Shown piece after piece: positions 38,020 to 49,751 of a stretch of DNA of 64,000 nt (the first letter of the stretch is position 1; the number at the start of each line of letters is the position of its first letter). The translations under genes were made by a program, and so were the position numbers. The notes beneath the pieces are model-generated. The model saw only the letters and a list, made by a program, of their open reading frames with translations. It did no database searches and was not told where the DNA came from. The DNA is from Casuarina equisetifolia (Eukaryota > Streptophyta > Magnoliopsida > Fagales > Casuarinaceae), in the NCBI GenBank assembly GCA_028551475.1, contig CM052359.1, positions 18,849,583 to 18,913,582 of the forward strand. Reading direction: 5' to 3'.

Positions 38020-39128
38020 GGGCGCCTATTTGTGCTGCAGCTCTTACATTCAGTTTGTTAGGCCTTTCAGCTAATTGAAATAAATCGACATACACATGCA
38101 GTGATGATAAAATGGAGGCCTCGCCGTTGGAAATCTAAGAAGAGCCCCAGAAGTACGAACTTAACAGCCAGAGCAACTGGAAGATAGGGAGAGATGTCAG
38201 ACTCCTCCTGTGGCTATGAAATCTGAAGACGTGAACTTCCTTTAACCGGGTTGGGATGTGAAGTATGCACCGTAAATTGGTGACCTTCTACGTTCATCCT
38301 TGACGCAGAAGTAGTGGTCAGACAAGATAATCTCTTGCAATTCATATTCTCCTGTTTTGGGTAAGGACAGAGGAAAGGCGCCTCATACCAACAACAATTT
38401 ATTAAGCCCCCAAAGTCCCACATCCAAAGCTACGACCACCAATATAAGAGAAGGGAATAGTTAGCTCTAAAAGAGATATGACTAGTTCTGACCAGGAAAC
38501 AGCCAATTTTAACCCTTCCTGTTACCAATGTTCCAAAAACGAGGCACCATCCTAAGTCTCGGGTTAAATTTTGGTCCAAACTAATGCATTCACGAATCTA
38601 TGCTTCCAATCTTTTAAAAGCTTCATGCATGAAGTGATCGAGAGATTCAAAAATGCAACCAGAGATTTCATACACGAAACCAGTCGAAACAACCAGACTT
38701 CCACTAAAGAGCATGTCGAATTCATGTAAATCGAACAGAACTTGCAAACTCTGTCCTCGGAGGGTATTTATTTGGATGATGGAGCTTTTTATAAAGAAAA
38801 ACTACGTCTCTCCAAACTTTAAACGCTCCCCAATCCTAATACCGAAGGGCAATGGCAAAACCACAGTATAATGTGAAAAACTGAACTCTGTTTATATGAT
38901 ATAGAAGCATATAAAACCAACGTGTCCATTCTGAGAACATGGAAAAGCGCAAACAAAAGATGGGAAATGAGCTTGATATAATATATCTTAGTAACAAATT
39001 AAAATTCCTTCAAAAGATAAAGAGAACGTAAGCTGAAATACAACCAAATTCGCAGGAAACAAAATTGCAAAACTTTCTATTGTTGTGACATAAAGCTGCA
39101 AGCAGGTAATGACCAAGGCAAAAAGGCA

Positions 39129-40706
39129 TCATCTTCTTCCAGCAATCCTCAACAAAGGGGAAATGATACCCTGTATCTCTTGCAGTGACTGTTGTATCCT
39201 AATCTCCTCCTCAACAGACCGCTTAAGGTTCCTAACTTGATCCTTCAAGGCTTCAGAGCCTCTAATATCTTCAACCCGTATTTCAAGCACCTTCTTCGTG
39301 AACCCCATCAACAAAGATGAATATCTTGGGAAAGTCGTGTACTTATGCAAAAACCACAACAACAATACAAGCTCCTCATTATCCAAGTTCTCAACACATT
39401 TCAGTAACTTCCTCCTTGCCACTAATTCCTCCATCACAGCCACCACATTCTCCGGATTCTTACTGCCCAACACTGACACCAAAGCCTCCTTATGCCTAAA
39501 CTTTTTCAACAACTTATCATGCTCTGCCAACTTCACCTTCTTTGGCCTCATTACCAAGTAATCCCCTGCCTTAGGCTTCTCCCCCTGTCCTCTATGAAAA
39601 TACCGGAAATATGACGGCCTCATAACTCTTCTTTCCTCCTCTTGCCCTAAACTCCAAAAGCTTCGCGTACCACTCTCCACAGTCTCCTCCTTTGTTTTCC
39701 TCTTCCCAACATACATTTGCCCATTAGAACTCCCAATCACTCGCACCCGACAATCAGGCGAAAACCCAATTGACAAAAGCGGTGCTGGAAACCTCATTGA
39801 ATGTGTAACCTTCATCCTCCCATAGTCAAAAACCTTCATATATCCATCCAATCCTACACTCAAAACTCTATTATCCCTCCCCTCTTCTTCACCCGCCTTA
39901 GCAATGCTCCCAACACAAATTGACGTAACCGTCTTCGTATGACTCTCCATTGAATAAACCAACTTTCCACCCCCTATCAGATCCCATATCTTGACTGAAT
40001 TCCCTCCCGCTGTGGCAACTAGGCCCCCAGATGGCAAAAAAACCACGTCTTCAACGGGTTTTCCATGGTTCACCTCCATAACCCTTTTGGAATCGGTCAC
40101 CCTCACATCCCAAAGCTTTACCGTATGATCATACGACCCAGTGACACACATTTCATGACTGACCGGTGAGAAATCACCACTACGCACATAATCCTTATGA
40201 CCCAGAAAATCAACAACTGGGGTCTCGGTCGCCACATCCCAGTACTTGACAAGGGCATCGTCGCCACCAGAGACCAAATGGAGCTTATCACTAACTGGGT
40301 ATTGAACAAAACGTACCGGACGCATGTGAGACCGGAGCTTACGCAGAGGAGTCCGAATTTTGACATCGAAAACCTGAATTAGGCCTGAGAGGTCAGAGGC
40401 GGCGATCAGGAGGCCGTCGCAGCGGAACGAGGAGCAGGAAACAACGTCGGAGAAGGAAGATATTGTGGAGGAAGGAGACAGGGTCTGGGCACTAAAGAGG
40501 GTAAGTGAGGCCGAGTGCGCCGCTGCGAAGGAGTGTGGGGCTGTGGGAGAGAAGGTGAGAGAGTTGATAGAAGAGATGATACTTGGGATCTGATGATTCT
40601 TGAAAGAGGACCAGTACCTGGACTCTGGAGTTTCTTTGGGGGTTCTGGGTTTCGTTCTGAGCTTCGGTTTCACGGGTTTGAAGGTCGGATTCGGTTGCTC
40701 CGCCAT
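39129..40706 (-). CDS. UTP15: U3 snoRNP-associated WD40 protein UTP15
   Basis: A single uninterrupted frame of 525 aa, as in other plants. The N-terminal half is a WD40 propeller (about 35-330), with repeats ending in IQVFDV, VKYWDV, VKLWDV, VKIWDL and MKVFDY, and GH-type starts such as LGHKDYVRSGDFSP and ESHTKTVTSICV. The C-terminal half (about 370-515) is the helical UTP15 C-terminal domain, including LAEHDKLLKKFRHKEAL and LLWFLHKYTTFPRYSSLL. It belongs to the UTP-A/t-UTP part of the small-subunit processome in the nucleolus, needed for pre-rRNA transcription and 18S processing. The start is MAEQPNPTFKPVKPKL, just downstream of a telo-box. No defects were seen. Open frames on the opposite strand are shadows. 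Confidence 0.95.
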   Translation of the reverse strand: MAEQPNPTFKPVKPKLRTKPRTPKETPESRYWSSFKNHQIPSIISSINSLTFSPTAPHSFAAAHSASLTLFSAQTLSPSSTISSFSDVVSCSSFRCDGLLIAASDLSGLIQVFDVKIRTPLRKLRSHMRPVRFVQYPVSDKLHLVSGGDDALVKYWDVATETPVVDFLGHKDYVRSGDFSPVSHEMCVTGSYDHTVKLWDVRVTDSKRVMEVNHGKPVEDVVFLPSGGLVATAGGNSVKIWDLIGGGKLVYSMESHTKTVTSICVGSIAKAGEEEGRDNRVLSVGLDGYMKVFDYGRMKVTHSMRFPAPLLSIGFSPDCRVRVIGSSNGQMYVGKRKTKEETVESGTRSFWSLGQEEERRVMRPSYFRYFHRGQGEKPKAGDYLVMRPKKVKLAEHDKLLKKFRHKEALVSVLGSKNPENVVAVMEELVARRKLLKCVENLDNEELVLLLWFLHKYTTFPRYSSLLMGFTKKVLEIRVEDIRGSEALKDQVRNLKRSVEEEIRIQQSLQEIQGIISPLLRIAGRR

Positions 40707-40740
40707 TGTAGGGGCTTTGGAACCTCTCTGAACGTCTGCT

Positions 40741-40750
40741 TTAGGGTTTT
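40741..40750 (-). promoter_or_regulatory. Telo-box (AAAACCCTAA) upstream of UTP15
   Basis: Read on the gene strand this is AAAACCCTAA, about 35 bases before the start codon. Telo-boxes are frequent in promoters and leaders of plant ribosome-biogenesis genes, which fits UTP15. Confidence 0.6.
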
Positions 40751-40808
40751 AGAGAAAGGAGTGTGCTGCGGGGTTTTGGATTGGACGCAGACGTCGCCGT
40801 TTGGGTAG

Positions 40809-40817
40809 TTTTGGCGG
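40809..40817 (+). promoter_or_regulatory. E2F-like site TTTTGGCGG upstream of UTP15
   Basis: TTTTGGCGG fits the plant E2F consensus and lies about 105 bases upstream of the UTP15 ATG. It may link ribosome biogenesis to the cell cycle. This is motif evidence only. Confidence 0.35.
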
Positions 40818-41039
40818 ACCATTAGCGGACTCGGAGCTAATTAAAGAGCGAGGATCAGATAAAAAGAAAAGAGAGGCTCGGAAGAAAAACATTTAATTCT
40901 AGTGAACCATGCCACGTTATCCATAATATAAAAAATTAAAATATTTACAGAATTTTTTGCAAAATATAGAAACAGAAGGCAGGGATGACGAAAAATAAGA
41001 CTTAACAACTCAGTTTTATTAATTTTATTTCCACAGCTT

Positions 41040-41620
41040 TGGGCTTTCAAAAAATAGGGAATAAATTTTGATCTTTGGGGAGTTATTTGATTACTATCAA
41101 CAAATTCTTATTACTTGGAAGTTTTAAGGTCACGTTTTAACATTTCTATTTTTTGAGTTAAGGTGTTTGGGCTCAACCCTTATGGTTTAAGGGGGTTTTA
41201 GAACATTTCTCGTGAAGGATTTTTGTTCTTATCTTTTTGTTTTTTTCATTAATATCATTGTTTGTTTAGCACCATAAAGCAGTTAATCTAAACAAAACAA
41301 TATGCAATGTGTTTTTTCTTTCAATATATTTGGCGAAACAACAAAGGAAATTAAAAAATATGGTTTTCCTCCCATTCTTTTACAACAAAAGAAAATTAAG
41401 ACGAGAAGTGGTATACTGAATGGAATTTAAAGCAATTTTTAGATTGTCTAGAATGTGAGTTTAAGGATTCATATACCAAGTAATTCACAACTTCTTTTAA
41501 GGTTGACGAAACAAGAGATAAATTTTTCCAAAGAATGGCATCATAATAATCCTTTTTTGGGTCAATAATCATTTTCTTATTTTCCAAATAATAATCATTG
41601 TTGTTGTTTTGTTAAGGAAC
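41040..41620. other. AT-rich region upstream of UTP15, left edge of repeat block
   Basis: AT-rich, non-coding. A stretch near 41225-41290 (ATATCATTGTTTGTTTAGCACCATAAAGCAG) resembles the end of an LTR plus primer-site region of the copia element at 44593, so it may be a small remnant of a related element. Nothing else is visible. Confidence 0.3.
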
Positions 41621-41665
41621 GCAATAGTTGAGAAAAGTCCCACATGGACGAAAGAAAAGAAAAAT

Positions 41666-41915
41666 ATTAGGCCTTTTCTTTTTCGAAAAGCTAGCTCTTA
41701 AGGAATTTTTATTCTCACACTTATAAACCCATTAATATATCTTTCTTTACCCAATATGACTCTTTTTAACATCTCCCATCATACATCATAGTATCATCAT
41801 GTGTGATGGGAGAATGTTGAGAAGAGTCCCATATTGGATAAAAAGGGTAAATTATTAGGTTTATAAGTGTGAGGGTAAAACCCTCTTAAGAGTTCACTTT
41901 TGGAAGAGGAAGAGC
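41666..41915. repeat. Near-perfect long palindrome, two ~120-bp arms with ~11-bp loop
   Basis: The left arm (about 41666-41785) and right arm (about 41796-41915) are reverse complements with modest mismatch. The left CTCTTAAG...CTCACACTTATAAACC...CCAATATG...CTCCCATCA pairs with the right TGATGGGAG...CATATTGG...GGTTTATAAGTGTGAG...CTTAAGAG. The loop is centred near 41790. The arm corresponds to a dispersed unit with the core GTTGAGAAGAGTCCCA that also occurs singly at about 42640, 44350 and 51895. It may be a foldback/MITE-like element or two head-to-head LTR fragments. It has no coding capacity. Confidence 0.85.
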
Positions 41916-41939
41916 CCAATAACACATAAACATGTTATT

Positions 41940-42860
41940 AAAGCTAGGGGGAGATTGGGCAATAAAAAAGGGTTCAAAACTTGGTGAAAAGTGGATCAAT
42001 AATTATGCTAGACCTATCTTAACACCCTTACGTTACATACTTCAGTTAATCAATAGGTTGTGTTATTGGTGACAATATTGCCCCAATTGTTACAAATGAC
42101 CAAGATTGCTTGGAGAACTTTTTGTGCATACCTTTTAACCCTAAGTTAGATTTTCTAAAGAACACTTTAATTTGGAAAATGAAAATGAAAATGATACACT
42201 TTATGCTTAACATACGTTCACCAAATAGTGGTCTTAAATTGTTAACTAATCACCTATATACTTCGAGACCATACCTTCCTTGAGAACCAACTTTGATAGA
42301 ATCTTCTTGTATTAAAGATTTGCTAGAGGACCCACAATAAACATTGGTTCCGAGTATTGAAGGGAGCACATCTTAATTGAAGTTTTGCGGATATTTGTGG
42401 AAAATTGTGGAATAGCTAAAGAAGGGATTATGAAAAGAGTTGTTAAGGTATACTAAAGAAACACTTGAATTGGAAAAAGAAAAAAGAAAAATAAAAAAAT
42501 CATTCAATATATACATATAAACCTTGAGGGGGATTAGGTAAAAAATGGGGTTAAGACCTAACAAAAAGCAGGTTAATAATTTTAGCCAAACATAACTATA
42601 GGTAGGTTAATTATTCTAGCTTAGGACTCAATCTATGTTAGAGAAATGTTGAAAAGAGTCCCACAATAAGTAAAGAAAGGTAAATTAATGAGTTTACATG
42701 TGTGAGCGTAAAACTTGTTTTAAGAGTTAGCTTTTGGGGAAGGAAAATGTCTAATAACACTTGAGCGTGACATTGGAGCCTTGGGAAATTGAGCAAAGAA
42801 AAGGTTAGGACCTAGCAAAAAGTGGGTCAATAATTCTAGCCAAATTGCTGCATACCTAGG
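41940..42860 (+). repeat. Dispersed repeat family, copy 1 (unnamed)
   Basis: This segment matches, in the same order, sequence flanking the copia element. Examples are TTACAAATGACCAA(G/A)ATTGCTTG (about 42090; 44562), CTTCTTGTA(T/C)TAAAGATTTGCT (about 42303; 51588), GAAGGGATTATGAAAAGA (about 42420; 51710) and ATTGGG(C/T)AA(T/A)AAAAAAGGGT (about 41957; 51789). It also contains two GGACCTAGCAAAAAGTGGGTCAATAATT-type blocks. No coding capacity was found. It may be a non-autonomous LTR element or its remnant. Confidence 0.65.
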
Positions 42861-44280
42861 AAGTTGAGTGACTTATTAGGGGAATGAGTGATTGGTCCTT
42901 CAACAATAGAATGTTAAACTAACATCTTTTACTCATTGTTGTTATTGGAACCAGGTATGGGTTATGAAGCCAACAACGTAACAAATGATGGGTGTGTAAA
43001 GTTAGTTGGTGTTTGAGTTCAAAAAACATTAAAGGAGATCTAGATGTCGAAACAAATGGTAGGAGTGGTGAGTTGGATGGTTAGACATGTATAGGGAAAA
43101 ATGGTGGTTAGTTTGTATATGAAAGAAGGTGAACAATAGTTAGAGAGTTAAAATGAACAAAAAGGACATGCAAGTATATATCATAAGGTAGACTTGGGGA
43201 CAAAACTAAGTTGAGGGGAGGAAAAGGTAAAGGGAGAGAGCATTGGTGAGAGGGAGACAATGAATAGTAAAATAACAATGAGGTAGCTTTTGTAAAATGT
43301 AGGCTAGGTACATATTATAAATAAATAGATTACAACACTTCTTTGAGGGAACACATCCTTTAATGGCTTAAGAACATACAATTTTTCTACCTTTCTTCTT
43401 CCTTTTCTTTCTTATTTAAGTTGTACTCTATCTACACATGGTTTCTTATAGTTTTCACAATGCATATAGTCATACAACACATAGATAAATACAAAAATAA
43501 ATCTAATAGGAATAAACTATTAGAAACAAAATAACCTTAAATGAGACTTCAAGCCAGAAATTGAACATCAATCATGGATTGAAAATGAGTTTTATGCAAA
43601 AAACAAAAGAGAGATTAGCATACCTAATTTTGCTTCCATTTTGTATGATTTTTTACTAAGATCTTACCAATCTATTGCTCTTTTATTACATTAGCATATG
43701 AGAAGCAAGAAATTTGTACTAAATCAATGACTTGTTGCACTTAATGGTAGAGAGGAAAAGGTTGTGAGAAGTTTTCTATTTTCATGAAATCACCTAAGTG
43801 CGTGTGAGTTCCATAAAAAATAAAGAAAAATTGATCATGTTAAAATGATCATTATGCCCTAAGTCCTCTCAAAGATCAACTACAAGCTTGATTTTAATGC
43901 ATGTAGATTCAATGCACATATAATGAACTATATGGAGTACTTAGCTGATTTAACTTATTACATACTTAACCAAATAATCCCAACTTATAATAGTTCTATA
44001 AGGTGCACTATGACCCACACTAGTTTGCACTATACTCAGAGTTAATAATAATATTTTGTTATTCTACTATATCAAAATTGTTGACATCAATACATTCTTA
44101 TAGAAGAATTAGTTTATGTTTATTAATATAAGTCCACATTACATAAGTTCATAGAGAGAGTTAACATAAATTGTTTTTTTTTCAACTACTTGCTTCCTTG
44201 CTCGCCACCTTTGGTATTAGTTATTTATATGAGAGGCCTCCCATATGGTTGGTGTTTCACATGTAAGGTTGGGAAAGTTT
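42861..44280. other. Repeat-rich AT region without genes
   Basis: AT-rich sequence between recognisable repeat copies. I see no coding frame with a domain, no LTR pair and no RNA gene. It may be older transposon debris. Confidence 0.4.
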
Positions 44281-44592
44281 AGTCATCTATGAGATATGTG
44301 ACATGGACCCAATGAAAAGTAGATTGAGAATTTTGGCTTAGGATCCAATGTGTGATAGAAGGTTGTAGGATAAAAAATGGTAAATTAATGAGTTTATAAG
44401 TATAAGGATAAAACTTCCTTTAAAGCTAGCATTTGCAAGAGAAAGAAGTCCAATATTTTACTTTTCTTTACATGATATGGGACTTTTCTCAACACTTGTG
44501 CCATCATGCACCTTAACTTTATAAATAGGTTGCTTTAATGATGACAATGTTAACCTAACTATTACAAATGACCAAAATTGCTTGAATATCTA
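44281..44592 (+). repeat. Dispersed repeat, copy 2, left part (interrupted by copia element)
   Basis: This segment carries the GAGAATTTTGGCTTAGGATCC and GAGTTTATAAGT blocks of the dispersed repeat, then an inverted piece (GATATGGGACTTTTCTCAACAC, about 44480-44500), then TTACAAATGACCAAAATTGCTTG. It stops at the ATCTA target duplication where the copia element begins. The right part resumes at 51126. Confidence 0.65.
44588..44592 (+). repeat. Target-site duplication ATCTA, left copy
   Basis: ATCTA immediately precedes the 5' LTR and is repeated at 51121-51125 immediately after the 3' LTR. Five bases is the usual length for LTR retrotransposons. Confidence 0.85.
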
Positions 44593-44847
44593 TGTTAAAA
44601 TGATGTGAGTTTTACTTTTACATCATAGATAGAATCTTGGGCCAGAATCGGCCCACATGTTAGAATATCCAACTAGGCCTTTTAATAAGTGACCTAATTT
44701 TGTATAGCTACCTTGCCTTTTGTTTTCTCTCTTTTTATGTTGCGTTGTAAGAACACTATGCTTCTTTAGTGTTCATTGACATGCATCTTACCCATTCCTA
44801 AATCAATGCAATTTTTTTTGTTTTTTTACTTATATTATTGTTTATTA
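44593..44847 (+). repeat. 5' LTR of the copia element
   Basis: It starts TGTTAAAATGATGTGAG and ends TTGTTTATTA, 255 bases. Against the 3' LTR, six of the first 52 aligned bases differ, so the insertion is old. The terminal TG is kept; the expected CA end reads TA. Confidence 0.85.
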
Positions 44848-44860
44848 TGATATCATAAAG
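44848..44860 (+). promoter_or_regulatory. Primer-binding site, initiator tRNA-Met type (degenerate)
   Basis: TGATATCATAAAG directly follows the 5' LTR and resembles TGGTATCAGAGC, the plant initiator-Met tRNA primer site, with substitutions. Confidence 0.7.
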
Positions 44861-47800
44861 CATAATTTGTTCTTGATTTATACTTTTTTTTTTTCAGCCA
44901 TTCCCATGTTGTTGGCATTTTTTTCGTTTGACCTCTTATACATTCATTTTGTTGAACATTTAGGTTGCACCTCTGTATCCTTGCTTCAGGGATCATGATT
45001 AAAGTTTTGATGACCTTAGTTAGGGCAAATGTCACTAAAATCGCTCTCATGGTCATTCTGGTTAGCCTTCACCTTTTTCTTCCCATGGTCATTTTACTTA
45101 GTCGCCATATGCTTTTTCCCTAGTGGAGCATGACCATTCTTATTATCTTCATCCAAACAAAACCACTGAGGTGTTTATAATGTTAGAAAAACCTTTTGCT
45201 ACCTTTAATTTTGTCAACTTGAATCGTAATATGAAGCTAGTTCTTCACAATAAAAACAAGGTTAGTATTGTGGATTCCTTTGTATTTATCCTAAAAGTTA
45301 ATTCTTTTTTTTCCCTCATTAAAAGTAGTATAATAGAGTTGTTTTTGTCTTAAATTCTTACTTTTCTATCATTGAATATACATAGCTCCTTTAGCTACTC
45401 CAAAGATGCTTAGCAAGTTTGGGAATATATTCAAGAGAAGTACCAATAAGTTAGTGACAAGGAAATAATAGTTATGATACGAGAATTATCCAACACCATG
45501 TAGAATGATGATTCAATGGACACATATGTGTTTAAATTGGGACATTTGTAAAACTAATTTGACTTATACAAGTTAATTTATTATCCAAAGCTCTTTGCAA
45601 TTTTAGAGTTTAAAGCCTTTTAGGACAAGAGCAAAATAATTGTCTTTCTTAATGGGTTAGATGATGTATTTGCCTTTGCTTAATCATAAATTCATAATAT
45701 ACACCTATCTCCTTATCTTACTAAAGCCATTGTTATGATTCATGAAGAAGAGGTCTCTTGCCTTTTTACTGGATCTCGTAATCACTTAATGGGCTCTCTT
45801 GCTTATGCACTTGACACAAGATTGTCCCTTTGTGCTTCATCTTCTACTACTACAACTCGTGTCCTTGGGTTTACTTCTCAAGTTAGCCACTATGTTAATC
45901 CACTAGTTTGTTCATCTTCTATACATCCTTTACATGGCTACTCTTCTCTTGATGGTTGTTATTTAGGTTCAAGTCTGAACCTTGGTTTTAACAATTCCAC
46001 CATCCATATGGGATTTGCTAACATGGTAGCCTGTTCTGCCATAAGTGATTGTGTAGAAAATGACATCTTGTTAAGGACTGTCCATAGCTACATAAATGTG
46101 CTTATTGTGGCACAATGAAACATACTAAAGATTGTTGTTATAGGCTCCATGGATGCCCCAATAGGAGAGACCGAGAAAGATGTTATGATAGGTGACAATA
46201 TGCTCATTATTCTGTCACTAATGTTTTTCCTAGTGCTGAGATGACCCTTACTTAAGAGGATTATGATGCAATCATTGCCATTCTCAATAGTCACAAATAG
46301 GGCAATCAAGCCATTACCAACACTACCGTTGTTGCCCACATATCCTGTAGCTCCATATATGTGATAGATATTGTTCTTAAACATCCTACTTTTACTCATT
46401 GGCTTATAGACTTAAGTACTAGTAATCATATTATTGCTGACTTTAGTTGCTTAATATCTTCTTGATCATGTCTTCATAAGCATCACATTTTTCACTTACC
46501 ATTAGGTAAGTGGATTCATATTACCTATATGGGCACTGTCATCCTTTATAAAAAATATCATTTATACGATACTTTGTATGTTTATGATTTCACTACAAAT
46601 TTATTATCCACTACCAAATACACCTATGATAATATATGCCATTACCTTGCTTTCCAGGCTATGTTTCTTTCAAGACTTACAAACTAAGACAATGATGAGG
46701 ATTAGCAGAGTTAAGGATAGCTTATACTATCTTATTTCTACTTTGGATAGTGCATTTAGTTCTATTTTCAATAATGCAAAAGTAGATAATTTTGTATTCA
46801 AGAAAATACACTAGTTGTTAATCTTTTCTTCCTTTTACTAGTTATACTCTCTTGCATTAGAGATTGGGACATCCCTCTTTTAATGTTATGCATATTATTT
46901 TTGGTTTATCAATTTCTTCTTTGAATGATGTTAAAACATGTCTTATTTGCCCACTTGCTAAATATGCTCACACTCCTTTTCTTTCTCATATCACAATTAC
47001 TATTGCTTGATTTGATTTAGTGCACCTTGACATTTAGGGACTTTACAAATCTCTTTCCTATATTATCTCACCATTGTAAATAATTACACCTATGTCATAT
47101 AGACTTCTCTTATTAAACACAAAACTAAGACTTTTGATCCCATTAAATCTTTATTTGCTATGCTTATTACAATAATTTGGTGTTATAGTTAAGCATGTCA
47201 AGACTGATAACACACTAGATTTCTTTAGCTCAACTTGTGTTTCCTTCTTTGACTTGACTATTTTGATATCATACATAAGAGTTATTATCCATACACTACT
47301 AACAAAATATGATGGTTAAATGAAAATGCCACCACCTCTTTGATGTTGCTTGAGCATTGCACTTTAGTTTTATTTTCCAATTCATTTTTGAAATGAGTTC
47401 CTTTTTACAGTCACATACTTAATCAACCTATACCCCTACCAAAATTCTACACAGCCTTATTCCATTTGAGAAACTCTTTGGCCAAGCGCCTTCATTTGAT
47501 CATCTTTATATGTTCGGTTGCCTATGTTATGTAGCTAATATGTTTTAGAAAGAAAAATTTAGACCTTGCACCATTCCCTTTATTTTCATGGGATACCTTT
47601 TTGCACAGAAAGGTTATCACCTTTTTGATCTTTAGAGTTGTAAACTCCTTGTTAGCCATGATGTCATCTTTTATGAATCTATTTTTCCCTTTGATACAAT
47701 TACTACCCTTTCATATGATAACAATGTCCAGTATGATGATATACCTACACATCCATCATATTCTATTGTGCATCCATCATCCTCTGACATTCCTTTGTAT

Positions 47801-49605
47801 GACCCAATTTACTTGTTATTGTCTTTACATTGGCCCAACTCTTGAGCATGTACCACTCCTTTCAATGCCATTCTCATCCTTTACTAGATGCTCAAGTAGA
47901 TCTTAAAAATCCCTATTTGGACTCATGATTATTTATGCTCTCATGTTGATTCTTCTATTGGGTATTTTACTACACACTTAGTTTCCCATGCTATATTCTA
48001 TCATAGACTTTCTATCTTCCACAATTATTTTGTTTGTTCCATTTCTACTATTGTGGGACCTTCCTTATGCAAGGAGGTTGTTATTTATCCTAAATGGTAA
48101 GCTATCATGCTTGAGTAAATTAGAACTCTTAAGTCTAACCATACATGGGATTTTATTCCTTTACTTATAAGTTGAAAGGCAATTAATAATAAGTAGGTAT
48201 ATAAAATAAAATATCACGCAAATGGTACTATTGATTATTACAATGTATCACTCATAACTAAGGGCTATAGTCAATGAGAAGGAGTTGATTATGAAAATAT
48301 TTTTGCTCGTGTAGAAAAGTTAGTCATTGTTCATATTCTTACTGCCTTACTTGTTGAACATAATTGGGATATGCATTAGATGGATATGCATAATGTTTTC
48401 CTACAAGGTAATATTAATACTAACACCTACATATACGTTCTAGATGGCTTTCAGTATAAGGTGAAAACAAAGTATGCAAGCTCAGAAAGTCTTTCTATGA
48501 CTTAAAATAAGCTTCTAGATAGTGGTACTAGAAATTATAAATGTTCTTCTAAAGGTTGGTTTCCATAATTCACAACATGACTAATCCTTATTTATGAATA
48601 GCACACGTAAGGGTATTCTTATGGTGTTTCTTTATGTTAATGATATACTTATCATAGTGGATGATGAAGATAACATTTTTTTCTCTTAAGAGATACCTTT
48701 GTTTCACGTTTCATATTAAAAATCTTAGTCTTGTAAAATACTTCTTAAGAATAGAGATCACTCAATATAAGCATGGTATTATCATGACTCAATACAAATA
48801 TGCTTTGGAATTAATATCTAAATGTGAACTTTTTGGTTACAAACTTGTTGATATTCCCATGGAACAAAATCTCAAGTTTACTAACAAGGAATATAATGAT
48901 TTTTTATGTAAAGAAGATGACACTCCCTTGTAAGATATAATAGGCTAGTAGAGACCAGTTTGATGCCTAATTTATCTCAAAATGACTCGATTAGACATAA
49001 GTTTTGTAGTGTGCTTGTTAAGCCAATTCATGTATGCCTCCAAGACTTCACATCTTGAAGCAACTTTTGGGTGGTGTGATATGTCAAGCACTCACCTAGA
49101 CAAGGCCTTTTGATGGAATATGATAATCATTTCAAGCTTTAAGCTTATTGTGATGCTACTTATAGTTCTTGTCCCATAAGGTGACACTTAACTACAAGAT
49201 TCTATGTTAAGCTGGGGAATTTTCTCATACTTGGAAGAGTGAAAAATAGTTTAGAGTTTCTTCATCTTCCACTAAATTAGAGTATCATGCAATGGCTTCC
49301 ATCACTTGTGAAATTATTTGGCTCCTCAGACTCCTTTGAGATTTAAAAGTTATTTTAATCAAGCCAATGACTTTCTAATATGACAATGAATCAACTATGA
49401 AGATTACTGCTAATCTTATGCTACATGAGAGACTAAACACATTGAGATTGATTAACACTTCATATGTGAGAAGATTACAGCATATATTCTTTACACAACT
49501 CATATTTATACCCATAAGCACCCAATATATTTGTTTTTAAGATTTGTTCAATAATATCAGTTTATTTTGAATAAACTAGGTGCTTATGATTTGTGTTGAC
49601 TACAA

Positions 49606-49617
49606 ACTTGAAGGGGA
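49606..49617 (+). promoter_or_regulatory. Polypurine tract of the copia element
   Basis: The purine-rich GAAGGGGA block directly precedes the TGTTAAAATG start of the 3' LTR, as needed for plus-strand priming. Confidence 0.7.
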
Positions 49618-49751
49618 TGTTAAAATGTTGTGGGTTTTACTTTTGTATCATAGATAGATTCTTGAGCCAATTTCCTAAAAACCGGCACACATGTTAGAAT
49701 ATCCAACTAGGTCCTTTCCTAGAAACTGACACACATGTTAGTGTATTATAG

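Larger units (their letters stand above)
36809..39128. other. Region between SCC3 and UTP15 (tail to tail)
   Basis: The left part is SCC3 3' UTR or terminal intron. It contains a G-run cluster (36886-36948) and two possible SCC3 terminal-exon acceptors (TTGCAG before 37066 and TTTGCAG before 37412). A 45-codon small open frame lies at 37882-38019. The 107-codon minus-strand frame 37866-37543 has no domain I recognise. Sequence from 38,100 to 39,128 shows nothing beyond the likely UTP15 3' UTR. Confidence 0.45.

Noticed and set aside
41225-41290. Possible solo LTR end plus primer site upstream of UTP15
   Set aside because: Only a short similarity to the copia LTR end is visible, with no start and no target duplication.
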